From PBB1 sp965229345 (lineage in GTDB: Bacteria > Pseudomonadota > Gammaproteobacteria > Burkholderiales > Burkholderiaceae_C), in contig OZ245872.1 of assembly GCA_965229345.1 (NCBI GenBank), forward strand, positions 2,480,001-2,544,000: DNA of 64,000 bases. The letters run 5' to 3'. The stretch's first letter is position 1; the number at the start of each line of letters is the position of its first letter. Positions 45,529-53,793 of the stretch are shown here, piece after piece. The position numbers and the translations under genes were made by a program. A model generated the notes under the pieces. It worked only from the letters and a program-made list of their open reading frames with translations. It did not search any database and had not been told where the DNA came from.

Positions 45529-46071
45529 ATGACGACCCACCTGCTCGACCCCCTTCCCGCCACGGTGTTGCCTGCGCCCAGCCTGCGGCGGCGCATGGCC
45601 TGCTTCACCTACGAAGGCATGATCCTGTTTGGCCTGGGCTTGATTCCCGGCGCCGTGGGTGCCCTGTTCGTCGCCTTGACGGGCCAGTCCCATCCGCTGC
45701 AAAGCGAGACCGCATTGCGCGTCTTCGCTTTCGTGGTCTACGGTGTCTATTTCACGTACTTCTGGTCTCGCCGCGGTCAAACGCTGCCGATGCAAACCTG
45801 GCACATCCGCGTGGTCACCCTCAGCGGCGACAGGCTGAGCCAACCGCGTGCGCTGGCCCGTTATCTGGTCGCTTGCCTGTGGTTTGCGCCGGCCGCGTTG
45901 ATCGCAACGCTGAACCACTGGACACGTTGGGACGCGCTGGTGGCCGTTGCGATCGGTGTGATCGGTTACGCGCTGCTGGCTCTGCTGCACCCGCAGCACC
46001 AGTTCTGGCATGACGCCATCTGCGGCACGCAGTTGGTGGATGCCAAGCCCCCACCTCGGCCCAAGCGCTGA
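45529..46071 (+). CDS. RDD family membrane protein
   Basis: The 180-residue protein has RRRMACFTYEGMILFGLGLI, a second hydrophobic segment around VFAFVVYGVYFTYFWSRRGQ and TLPMQTWHIRVVTLSGDRLS, with a third hydrophobic segment before HDAICGTQLVD. This is the RDD pattern (Arg-Asp-Asp is replaced by Arg-x-x-x-x-Thr-Tyr-Glu here). RDD proteins are integral membrane proteins of uncertain role, and a few are ion exchangers. It lies seven bases after DUF3106. Confidence 0.88.
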   Translation: MTTHLLDPLPATVLPAPSLRRRMACFTYEGMILFGLGLIPGAVGALFVALTGQSHPLQSETALRVFAFVVYGVYFTYFWSRRGQTLPMQTWHIRVVTLSGDRLSQPRALARYLVACLWFAPAALIATLNHWTRWDALVAVAIGVIGYALLALLHPQHQFWHDAICGTQLVDAKPPPRPKR

Positions 46072-46126
46072 ACGACGCCACCCGGGCCCTGGGCTACCGG
46101 CGAGTCCCCATGCACAATCCTTGCGC

Positions 46127-46510
46127 ATGACGACCAACCTGTACAAGGGCCGCACAGGCCTCGACCGTGTGGTGCACGCCACGGGCTATTCGATCGAAGG
46201 GCTGAGAGCCGCCTACCAAGGTGAAAGCGCGTTCCGGCAAGAATTCTGGCTCGCGGTGGTGATGCTACCGGCCGCGTTCTGGCTCGGGACCACCTGGGTC
46301 GAGGTGGCGGTGCTGGCGGGCTCGGTGATTCTGGTGCTGATCGTCGAACTGCTCAACTCCGGCATCGAAGCGGCCATCGATCGCGTGTCGTTCGAGCTGC
46401 ACGAGCTGTCCAAGCGGGCCAAGGACCTGGGCAGCGCAGCCGTCTTCCTGTCGCTGCTGCTGTGCGGCAGCGTCTGGCTCGCCGCACTCTGGCACCGCTT
46501 CTTCGCCTGA
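46127..46510 (+). CDS. dgkA: Diacylglycerol kinase (DgkA)
   Basis: The 127-residue integral membrane kinase has three transmembrane helices and the signature VELLNSGIEAAIDRVSFELH with the essential Glu74. It recycles diacylglycerol to phosphatidic acid. The ATG at 46127 (MTTNLYKGRTGLDRVVHATG) is the family-like start. It lies 55 bases after the RDD gene and converges on glnB. Confidence 0.93.
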   Translation: MTTNLYKGRTGLDRVVHATGYSIEGLRAAYQGESAFRQEFWLAVVMLPAAFWLGTTWVEVAVLAGSVILVLIVELLNSGIEAAIDRVSFELHELSKRAKDLGSAAVFLSLLLCGSVWLAALWHRFFA

Positions 46511-46538
46511 ACGGCCGCGTCGGCGGCCCTGCAACAGG

Positions 46539-46877
46539 TCAGATGGCGGCTTCGCCGGTCTCGCCGGTACGGATGCGCACCACCTGGTCGATCGAGGTGA
46601 CGAATATCTTGCCGTCACCGATCTTGCCCGTCTTGGCAGCCTTGACGATGGCTTCGATGCAACGATCAAGATCAGCAGTCTTGACCATCACTTCGATCTT
46701 CACCTTGGGCAAGAAGTCAACCACGTACTCTGCGCCGCGGTACAGCTCGGTATGACCTTTCTGCCGTCCGAAACCCTTGACTTCGGTCACCGTCAGGCCC
46801 GTCACGCCGACCTCGGCCAACGCCTCTCGGACTTCTTCGAGCTTGAACGGTTTGAGGATGGCGGTGATCTGCTTCAT
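46539..46877 (-). CDS. glnB: Nitrogen regulatory protein P-II (GlnB)
   Basis: The 112-residue protein is the standard P-II length. The T-loop carries Tyr51 (GHTELYRGAEYVVDFLPKVK), the uridylylation site, and the C-loop GKIFVTSIDQVVRIRTGETG is conserved. It senses 2-oxoglutarate and ATP/ADP. It sits 41 bases downstream of nadE on the same strand. No ammonium transporter gene is next to it, so it fits GlnB rather than GlnK. Confidence 0.95.
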   Translation of the reverse strand: MKQITAILKPFKLEEVREALAEVGVTGLTVTEVKGFGRQKGHTELYRGAEYVVDFLPKVKIEVMVKTADLDRCIEAIVKAAKTGKIGDGKIFVTSIDQVVRIRTGETGEAAI

Positions 46878-46917
46878 ACGGCCCCTGACGTTGGTTTGGA
46901 TTAAGTTTAAGCGCTGA

Positions 46918-48603
46918 TCATGCGCGAAATTTGGAGGTGATCGGGTAGCGCCAATCGCGCCCGAACGCGCGATGGGTGATGCGGATGCCGACCGGCGCCT
47001 GCCGACGCTTGTATTCGTTGATCTTGATCAGCCGCGTCACGCGTTCGACATCGGCGCGATCAAAGCCCGCTGCCACGATGTCCTCGATGCTCTGGTCGTC
47101 TTCCATGTAGCGCTCCACCACCTCGTCGAGCACCGCGTACTCGGGCAGACTGTCCTGGTCCTTCTGGTCCGGCCGCAACTCGGCCGACGGTGCCCGGGTC
47201 AGGATGCGCGTCGGGATCACCTCGCCGCGGCCCCCGTTGGACTGCGCGTTCTTCCAGGCGCACAGGCGGTAGACCAGCGTTTTCGCCACGTCCTTGATCA
47301 CTGCGAAGCCGCCCGCCATGTCGCCGTACAGCGTGCAGTAGCCGGTGGCCATCTCGCTCTTGTTGCCGGTGGTCAGAACGATGGCGCCGAACTTGTTCGA
47401 CAGCGCCATCAGCAGCGTGCCGCGGATGCGCGCCTGGATGTTTTCTTCGGTCGTGTCCTCGGGCCGCCCGGCGAACTCGGCTGCCAGGCTCTGCTTGAAC
47501 GACGCGAACATCGGCGCGATCGAGATCTCGTCGTAGCGCACGCGCAATCGCAGGGCCATGTCGCGCGCATCGATCCACGAGATGTCGGCGGTGTAGGGCG
47601 ACGGCATCATCACCGCGCGCACCTTGTCGGCGCCCAGCGCATCGACGGCCACAGCGAGCACCAGCGCCGAATCGACACCACCGCTCAGCCCGATCAGTGC
47701 GCCCGGGAAACCGTTCTTGCCGATGTAGTCGCGCACGCCAGTGACCAGCGCCGCCCAGGCCTGGGCCTCGATGCTCGGCACTGGGGTGATGTCACCGGCC
47801 ACCTCATTGGCCGAGACCTCGAGCATCAGCAGCGACTCTTCGAACATCGGTGCACGCGCCTTGACCTGGCCTGACGCATCGAGGGCGAACGAGGCGCCAT
47901 CGAACACCACCTCGTCCTGTCCACCGGTCAGGTGCGCGTAGAGCAGCGGCAGGCCGACATCGCGTGCGCGATCGCCCATGCGCACCTCACGCTCTTCGAC
48001 CTTTCCAAGGTGGTACGGTGAGGCATTCAACACGCACAGCACCTGCGCGCCAGCGGCTTGCGCGCTGCGGGCGGGCTCGTCGAACCAGGCGTCTTCGCAG
48101 ATGGCGAGGCCGAAGCGCAGCCCCTCCACCTCGAACACAACGGGGCCCTGCCCTGCATCGCGGCCCGATGCGAAATAACGACGTTCATCGAAGACCTGGT
48201 AATTCGGCAGTTCGCGCTTGCAGTACGTCGCGATCACGCGGCCCTCGCTCAGCACCGACGCTGCGTTGTGCCGCCGCGGCACCGCATGGGACTTGGTACG
48301 GACGTCGGACTGATCCGCAAACTGGTGCGGATGCCCGACCACCACGTGCAGCCCCGGCAGATCCGCCAGCGCGCTCGCGCAGTCGGCCAGCGCGTCTCGA
48401 CAAGCCTGCATGAAGGCCGGTCGCAGCAGCAAGTCTTCCGGCGGATAACCACACAGACTCAGCTCCGGCGTCACCACCAGCCGGGCACCCTGAGAATGCG
48501 CACGTCGGGCGAATTCGACGATCCTGGCGGCGTTGCCTGCCATGTCACCGACCGTCGCATTGAGCTGTGCCAGCGCGACTTTGACCACGGGAAGGGAGCT
48601 CAT
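46918..48603 (-). CDS. nadE: Glutamine-dependent NAD(+) synthetase
   Basis: The 561-residue protein fuses a nitrilase-type glutaminase domain with catalytic Glu47, Lys129 and Cys169 (VTPELSLCGYPPEDLL; CKRELPNYQVF; LAICEDAWF) to a C-terminal synthetase with the PP-loop GLSGGVDSALVL. It amidates deamido-NAD with glutamine nitrogen. It lies upstream of glnB in the same direction, so the pair is probably co-transcribed. It is the single-polypeptide, ~560-residue type. Confidence 0.95.
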   Translation of the reverse strand: MSSLPVVKVALAQLNATVGDMAGNAARIVEFARRAHSQGARLVVTPELSLCGYPPEDLLLRPAFMQACRDALADCASALADLPGLHVVVGHPHQFADQSDVRTKSHAVPRRHNAASVLSEGRVIATYCKRELPNYQVFDERRYFASGRDAGQGPVVFEVEGLRFGLAICEDAWFDEPARSAQAAGAQVLCVLNASPYHLGKVEEREVRMGDRARDVGLPLLYAHLTGGQDEVVFDGASFALDASGQVKARAPMFEESLLMLEVSANEVAGDITPVPSIEAQAWAALVTGVRDYIGKNGFPGALIGLSGGVDSALVLAVAVDALGADKVRAVMMPSPYTADISWIDARDMALRLRVRYDEISIAPMFASFKQSLAAEFAGRPEDTTEENIQARIRGTLLMALSNKFGAIVLTTGNKSEMATGYCTLYGDMAGGFAVIKDVAKTLVYRLCAWKNAQSNGGRGEVIPTRILTRAPSAELRPDQKDQDSLPEYAVLDEVVERYMEDDQSIEDIVAAGFDRADVERVTRLIKINEYKRRQAPVGIRITHRAFGRDWRYPITSKFRA

Positions 48604-48648
48604 GTTGAAGACAGGACCACGGGGCGGGGATCAGAAAGCACGGCAGCG

Positions 48649-49806
48649 TTGAAGAATACTGTCATTCGGGTCCACGACCACCCCGGCGGCATCGCGGCGG
48701 CTGCATGGAACGCCCTGCTGGCGTTGCAGCCCAGCGCGACACCGTTCATGCGCCACGAGTACCTGCTGGCGCTGCACGAGTCCGGCAGCGCGGTGGCCAA
48801 GACCGGCTGGCAGCCGCAGTTCCTGTCGGTGCACGACGACGACACGCTGGTGGCGGCCTGCCCGCTCTACATGAAGACCCACTCCTACGGTGAGTACGTG
48901 TTCGACTGGGCGTGGGCCGATGCCTACCGCCGCCACGGCCTGGACTACTACCCCAAGCTGCTCGATGCGGTGCCGTTCACACCGGTGCCCGGGCCACGCC
49001 TGCTGGCCCGGGATGCAGCGTCACGCGTCTCGCTGTTGCAAGGCATGCAAAAGCTGGTGACGCAAGCCGGGCTGTCGTCGGCGCACCTGCTGTTTCTCGA
49101 CGAAGCCGACAGCGCCGCAGCACGCGAGGCCGGCTGGATGATGCGCACGACGGTGCAGTTTCACTGGACCAACCGCGAGCCGCAGCCCTACGCCGACTTC
49201 GCCGATTTCCTGGCCAGCCTGCAGCGTGAAAAGCGCAAGAAGATCCAGCAGGAAAGGCGGCGGGTGACGGATGCGGGCGTCACCTTCGACACGCTGGTAG
49301 GCACCGCCATCACCGAGGCCGACTGGGACTACTTCTACCGCTGCTACACCCTGACCTACCAGATGCGCCGCTCGACGCCCTACCTGACGCGCGACTTCTT
49401 CGCGCGGATGGCGCAGACGATGCCCGAGCACTGGCTGCTGTTCATCGCCCGCCGCGGCGGCGAACGCATCGCCGCCTCACTGATCGGCATTGATCCGGCC
49501 AAGGGCCATGCCTTCGGCCGCTACTGGGGCGCCACCGAAGCCGTCAGTTGCCTGCACTTCGACGCTTGCTATTACCAGCCGCTGGCCTGGTGCATCGCCC
49601 ACGGCTACCGGCGCTTCGAGGGCGGCGCGCAGGGCGAACACAAGATGGCCCGTGGCCTGCTGCCGGTGCAGACGCAATCCGCGCACTGGCTGGCCCATCC
49701 GCAGTTCGCCGAGGCGGTGGCGAACTTTCTCGAGCAAGAAGGTGCAGGCGTCGCCCAGTACGTCGATGAACTGAACGAGCGCCTGCCGTTCAAGGCTTCG
49801 TCTTGA
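48649..49806 (+). CDS. GNAT-like (DUF482/peptidogalycan-type) protein
   Basis: The 385-residue protein carries the family features PFMRHEYLLALHESGSAV, LLFLDEADSAAA, a basic EKRKKIQQERRRV helix, and FGRYWGATEAVSCLHFDAC then CIAHGYRRFEGGAQGEHKMA. These belong to DUF482, related to FemX/MurJ-linked acetyltransferases, of unknown substrate. The TTG start at 48649 is the only in-frame start near the family N-terminus; the ribosome site is weak. Its 3' end overlaps the M16 peptidase 3' end by 17 bases. Confidence 0.82.
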   Translation: MKNTVIRVHDHPGGIAAAAWNALLALQPSATPFMRHEYLLALHESGSAVAKTGWQPQFLSVHDDDTLVAACPLYMKTHSYGEYVFDWAWADAYRRHGLDYYPKLLDAVPFTPVPGPRLLARDAASRVSLLQGMQKLVTQAGLSSAHLLFLDEADSAAAREAGWMMRTTVQFHWTNREPQPYADFADFLASLQREKRKKIQQERRRVTDAGVTFDTLVGTAITEADWDYFYRCYTLTYQMRRSTPYLTRDFFARMAQTMPEHWLLFIARRGGERIAASLIGIDPAKGHAFGRYWGATEAVSCLHFDACYYQPLAWCIAHGYRRFEGGAQGEHKMARGLLPVQTQSAHWLAHPQFAEAVANFLEQEGAGVAQYVDELNERLPFKASS

Positions 49807-52531
49807 AATCGCCCGCGAAGCCGTAGATGAACCGCTCCGGCGCCAGGTACTTGCGCAGTGCGGCGTTGACCTGGTCCAGCGTCAGCGCCTGCAGCTCCGC
49901 GTCGACCTGCGCCGAGCGCGCGAAGGTGCGGCCGATGTGCAGGTTGTTGGCGATGCCCGCGGCCACGGCCGCATCGCGGGCGCGCGTCAGCCGGCGGTAG
50001 TTCAGCAGACCGCGCTGGCCTTCGGCCAGCTCCTTCGCGGTGAAGCCGTCTTTCAGGGCGCGAGCCAGTTCCTCACGGAACGCGGCTTCGACCTTGGGTT
50101 GGTTCTGCGGCGCAAAGATCGCCGTGGCCGACCACTCGGAATGCGGCTCGGTGTCGTTCCACTCGATCGAGCTGCGCACGTCGTACGACAGGCCCTCGGT
50201 CTCGCGGATGCGCCGCCACAGCCGCGAATTGCCACCCGAACCGAGCAGGTAGTTCGCCATCGACAGCGCGGCGTAATCGGCATCGTTGTCCGACAGCGGC
50301 ACCGGGAACTCGACCCGCATCGTCGCGTTCTGCTTGTCGGGCGTCACGAGCAGCAGCCGCGCGGGCGGCACCGAGATCAGCGGCTGCGGCACGCGGGTGT
50401 AGGGGGTACCCACCTGCCAGTCGCCAAAGGCGGCCTGCAAAACCTGGCGCACCGCCGCCACGTCGAAGTCGCCGACGGCGGAAAACTCGCCCGCCTTCGC
50501 GCCGTAGAACGTCCGGTGGTGTTCGCGCACCTGCTCCAGCGTCACACTGCCGATGTCCTGCACGATCTCGTCGAAGGTGCGGGCATAGCGAAGATCGCCG
50601 CGCGGATAGGGGTTGCCGAGCCGGGCCAGCGTGTTGCTCACCACGGCCTCAGGCTCCTTGCGGTCCTGCTCGATGCTGGCCAGCGCTTGGCGGCGCACTT
50701 CGTCCAGCGCATCTGCCGGGAACACCGGATGCCGCAGCAAGTCCGCCACCAGCGCAATCGCGTCCGGCAGATACTCGCGGCGCGAGCTCAGGTTCACCGT
50801 CACCACGCCCGCACCGCCGCTGATGCCCATCTCGGTGTGCAGCGCGTCGAGCCGATCCTGGATCTGCTGGCGTGTCATCGTCGCCGTGCCCTTGTCGAGC
50901 AGCGCGGCGACCATGTCGGCCACCTCGCCCTGACCGAACAGCGACTTCTCGTCGCCAAACCGCAGTGTCAGCATCGCCTGCACCGCATTGCCGCGGCTGC
51001 CCTTGGGCAGCAGGCCGACGCGCAGGCCACCGACGTCGAAACGCTGTGTGCGCCGATCGATGTTGGCCGGCGTCGCCTCGAAGGCTTCCACCGCGGCTGC
51101 GGCACCCTGCGGTTTGAAGGTCTTCAGTTGCGCCACCACGTCGACCTTGGCAGGTGCCGGTGCGCGCTGCGGCTGGTCGGTGGGCAGATACAGGCCTAAG
51201 GTGCGGTTCGCCGGAAGCAAACGCTGTTCGGCCACGCGCTGAACATCGGCCAGGGTCGCCTCACGCACACGATCACGGTTCAGGAAGAACAGCCGCCAGT
51301 CGCCCATCGCGACGGTTTCGCTGAGGGCGATGCCCACCGTTTCCGGGTTGGTGAACGCCTGATCCCAGGCCTTGAGCCACTTGGTCTTCGCCCGGTCCAG
51401 TTCCTCCTGCGTGATCGGTTCCTTCGACACCGATTCGACGGTGGCCAGCAGTTCCTTGCGCGCTGCATCCACATCCTGCTGAGACCCGAGTTGCGCCCCG
51501 AACAGCGCGAAACCGGGCTCGGCCAGGCCCTGCGAGAACGCGTAGGTGGTCGCGGCCAGGCCTTTCTCGGTGAGCCGCTTGTGCAGGCGGCCGCTCGGTG
51601 CGTCGCCCATGATGGACCCGAGCAGGTCCACGGCAGCGAAGTCCGGATGGGCACCGGGCGGCACGTGGTAAGCGGCGTAAAGCACCGGCACGCCGCCGGT
51701 ACGGCGCAGGGTGATGCTGCGCTCGCCGTCCTGAACCGGGTCCAGCGTGTACTGCGCAGGCAATGTGCGGGTCGGCTTCTTGATGACGCCGAACGACTGC
51801 GCAATCCACGACAGCGTCTGCGCCGGCTGGAACTTGCCGGACACGATCAGCGTGGCGTTGTCAGGCTGGTAATACAGGCGATAGAACGCCTGCAGACGCG
51901 GGATGTCGACGTTCTCGACATCGCTGCGGGCGCCGATGGTGTCCTTGCCGTAGTTGTGCCACTGGTACATCGTGGCCAGCGTCTTCGAGAACAGGATGCG
52001 GTCGGGGTTGTTCTCGCCCGACTCCATCTCGTTGCGCACCACCGTCATTTCGGTGTCGAGTGCCTTGCGCGCGATGTAGCTGTTGACCATCGCATCGGCC
52101 TGCCAGCCCAGGTACCAACGCAGGTTGTCGTCGTTGGCCGAAAAGCTGGCGGTGTAGTTGGTGCGATCGAACCAGGTGCTGCCGTTGGCCGCCAGACCAC
52201 GCTTGGTGAACTCGGCCCAGACGTTCGGATGTTTCGGCGAACCCTTGAACAACAGGTGTTCCAGCAGGTGCGCCATGCCGGTCTCGCCGTAGTTTTCCTG
52301 GCGTGAACCGACGTGATAAGTCAGATTGACGGTGGTGGTGGGCTTCGAGCTGTCGGGGATCAGCAGCACCTGCAGGCCGTTGGCCAGCCGGTACTCGTCG
52401 ATGCCTTCGACCGACTGAACACGGGTCACACCAGAAGGCAGCGATTGCGCCTGCGCCGACGGCGCCACGAGTGGCAATACGGCCACCCACAAGGACAGAA
52501 CAAGGGGAAACGCGCGCAGGAATGGATTCAC
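49790..52531 (-). CDS. M16 family zinc metallopeptidase (periplasmic, insulinase-like)
   Basis: About 913 residues with a signal peptide (LRAFPLVLSLWVAVLPLVAP then SAQAQS). The first M16 domain carries the inverted zinc motif HLLEH (His88-His92), with GSRQENYGETGMAHLLEHLL. A second, inactive M16-like domain forms the C-terminal half (LGLYLPTDQP; YLLGSGGNSRLWRRIRET). The GTG at 52531 was chosen over 52615 because it begins at the signal peptide. It would degrade peptides in the periplasm. Confidence 0.9.
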   Translation of the reverse strand: MNPFLRAFPLVLSLWVAVLPLVAPSAQAQSLPSGVTRVQSVEGIDEYRLANGLQVLLIPDSSKPTTTVNLTYHVGSRQENYGETGMAHLLEHLLFKGSPKHPNVWAEFTKRGLAANGSTWFDRTNYTASFSANDDNLRWYLGWQADAMVNSYIARKALDTEMTVVRNEMESGENNPDRILFSKTLATMYQWHNYGKDTIGARSDVENVDIPRLQAFYRLYYQPDNATLIVSGKFQPAQTLSWIAQSFGVIKKPTRTLPAQYTLDPVQDGERSITLRRTGGVPVLYAAYHVPPGAHPDFAAVDLLGSIMGDAPSGRLHKRLTEKGLAATTYAFSQGLAEPGFALFGAQLGSQQDVDAARKELLATVESVSKEPITQEELDRAKTKWLKAWDQAFTNPETVGIALSETVAMGDWRLFFLNRDRVREATLADVQRVAEQRLLPANRTLGLYLPTDQPQRAPAPAKVDVVAQLKTFKPQGAAAAVEAFEATPANIDRRTQRFDVGGLRVGLLPKGSRGNAVQAMLTLRFGDEKSLFGQGEVADMVAALLDKGTATMTRQQIQDRLDALHTEMGISGGAGVVTVNLSSRREYLPDAIALVADLLRHPVFPADALDEVRRQALASIEQDRKEPEAVVSNTLARLGNPYPRGDLRYARTFDEIVQDIGSVTLEQVREHHRTFYGAKAGEFSAVGDFDVAAVRQVLQAAFGDWQVGTPYTRVPQPLISVPPARLLLVTPDKQNATMRVEFPVPLSDNDADYAALSMANYLLGSGGNSRLWRRIRETEGLSYDVRSSIEWNDTEPHSEWSATAIFAPQNQPKVEAAFREELARALKDGFTAKELAEGQRGLLNYRRLTRARDAAVAAGIANNLHIGRTFARSAQVDAELQALTLDQVNAALRKYLAPERFIYGFAGDFKTKP

Positions 52532-52618
52532 GGGAATGCTCTGCAAGCCAGGTGGGCGGGCAGTGTAGAGCGCGAACCTGTGCGCGCGGTTCCGCGGGAT
52601 TTCCAGTGGAACCACAAG

Positions 52619-52643
52619 AAAAACAGCGCCCTCGGGGCGCTGT
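52619..52643 (-). terminator. Terminator after ppa
   Basis: ACAGCGCCC pairs perfectly with GGGCGCTGT around a 3-base loop, followed on the minus strand by TTTTT. It separates ppa from the M16 gene. Confidence 0.9.
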
Positions 52644-52663
52644 CTTCAGGTGCTGGAAGGCTG

Positions 52664-53203
52664 TCAGCCAGCCAGGGACTTCTTGTAGTTCGCAATGCCC
52701 GAGCTGATTTCCTCGTGCGCGGCCTGCGGGCCTGACCAGCCCTTGACCTTGACCCACTTGTTGGGTTCCAGGTCCTTGTAGTGCTCGAAAAAGTGCTGGA
52801 TCGTGCGCAGCTGCAACTCGTGCAGGTCTTCGGGCTTCTGCCAGCTGGCGTAGATCGGCAGCAGCTTGTCGATGGGCACGGCCAGCAGCTTGGCGTCCAT
52901 GCCGGCCTCATCTTCCATGTTCAGCATGCCGATCGCGCGGCACGTGACCACCGAGCCCGCCAACAGCGGAAACGGGGTGATCACCAACACGTCCACCGGG
53001 TCGCCATCGCCAGAAATCGTCTGCGGCACGTAGCCGTAATTGCACGGGTAGTGCATCGCGGTGCTCATGAAACGGTCGACGAACAGCGCGCCGCTTTCCT
53101 TGTCGACCTCGTACTTCACCGGATCGGCATTCATCGGGATTTCGATGATCACGTTGAACTGTTCCGGGGCCTTCTTGCCAGGGGTGACTTTGTCGAAGCT
53201 CAT
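52664..53203 (-). CDS. ppa: Inorganic pyrophosphatase
   Basis: The ~179-residue family I enzyme has the metal-binding motif SGDGDPVDVLV with Asp66, Asp68 and Asp71, plus CNYGYVPQT. It hydrolyses pyrophosphate to drive biosynthesis. The ATG at 53203 (MSFDKVTPGKKAPEQFNV) is the family start; a 16-residue extension to 53251 is unlikely. Confidence 0.96.
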   Translation of the reverse strand: MSFDKVTPGKKAPEQFNVIIEIPMNADPVKYEVDKESGALFVDRFMSTAMHYPCNYGYVPQTISGDGDPVDVLVITPFPLLAGSVVTCRAIGMLNMEDEAGMDAKLLAVPIDKLLPIYASWQKPEDLHELQLRTIQHFFEHYKDLEPNKWVKVKGWSGPQAAHEEISSGIANYKKSLAG

Positions 53204-53398
53204 GGGTAACTCGGGTTGGAAAGGGAGTGGAGCCAAGTTTACCGATGCCACTTGAGCGCCGATTCGGGCCCCCTGGCGCGAATATGAACGGTTGAATCCC
53301 TTCTAAAGCGATCAAGCCCACCGAAGGACAGGCCGATATAAGGGTTAACCGTTGCGCGCATCATCCGATCCACCCCGTTTGGCAGGCAGATTCGACCC

Positions 53399-53734
53399 AT
53401 GGCCACCGACGACACCACCCTCTCCTTCCGTGTGTTGCTGTACCGCTACCTGTTCTTCGGGTGGCTGTTCCGCGACGTCAACCACGGCAACCTGTTCGAG
53501 CGCTCGGCGGCCTGGCGGCACAACCTCGACAAGGCCCAGTGGCTGACGACCTATTTGCGCCGGTGGGTCGCGCTTGGCATCGTCTCGTTCGCGCTCGGGT
53601 TGTTGTTCGAACACGGCATGAGCGCGCAGACGATTTCCGCGCTTTTCTATGTGCCGAGCGTGCTCAGCGTCGTCGTCAACACCGTGATCGGCGTGCTGAT
53701 CGCAGGCTTCAAGCTGCTGCCGGCTCCGTTCTGA
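53399..53734 (+). CDS. Small membrane protein of unknown function
   Basis: The 111-residue protein has a polar N-terminus with VLLYRYLFFGWLFRDVNHGN and ERSAAWRHNLDKAQWLTTYL, then two hydrophobic segments (VALGIVSFALGLLF; VPSVLSVVVNTVIGVLIAGF). I do not recognise a family. It stands between ppa (divergent) and mutS (same strand, 59 bases on). Confidence 0.65.
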   Translation: MATDDTTLSFRVLLYRYLFFGWLFRDVNHGNLFERSAAWRHNLDKAQWLTTYLRRWVALGIVSFALGLLFEHGMSAQTISALFYVPSVLSVVVNTVIGVLIAGFKLLPAPF

Positions 53735-53793
53735 GCCGCGGCCAGCGGCCTCTTCGCATCGGCTGACGGCACGAGGCGACAATCCGGGCGTCC

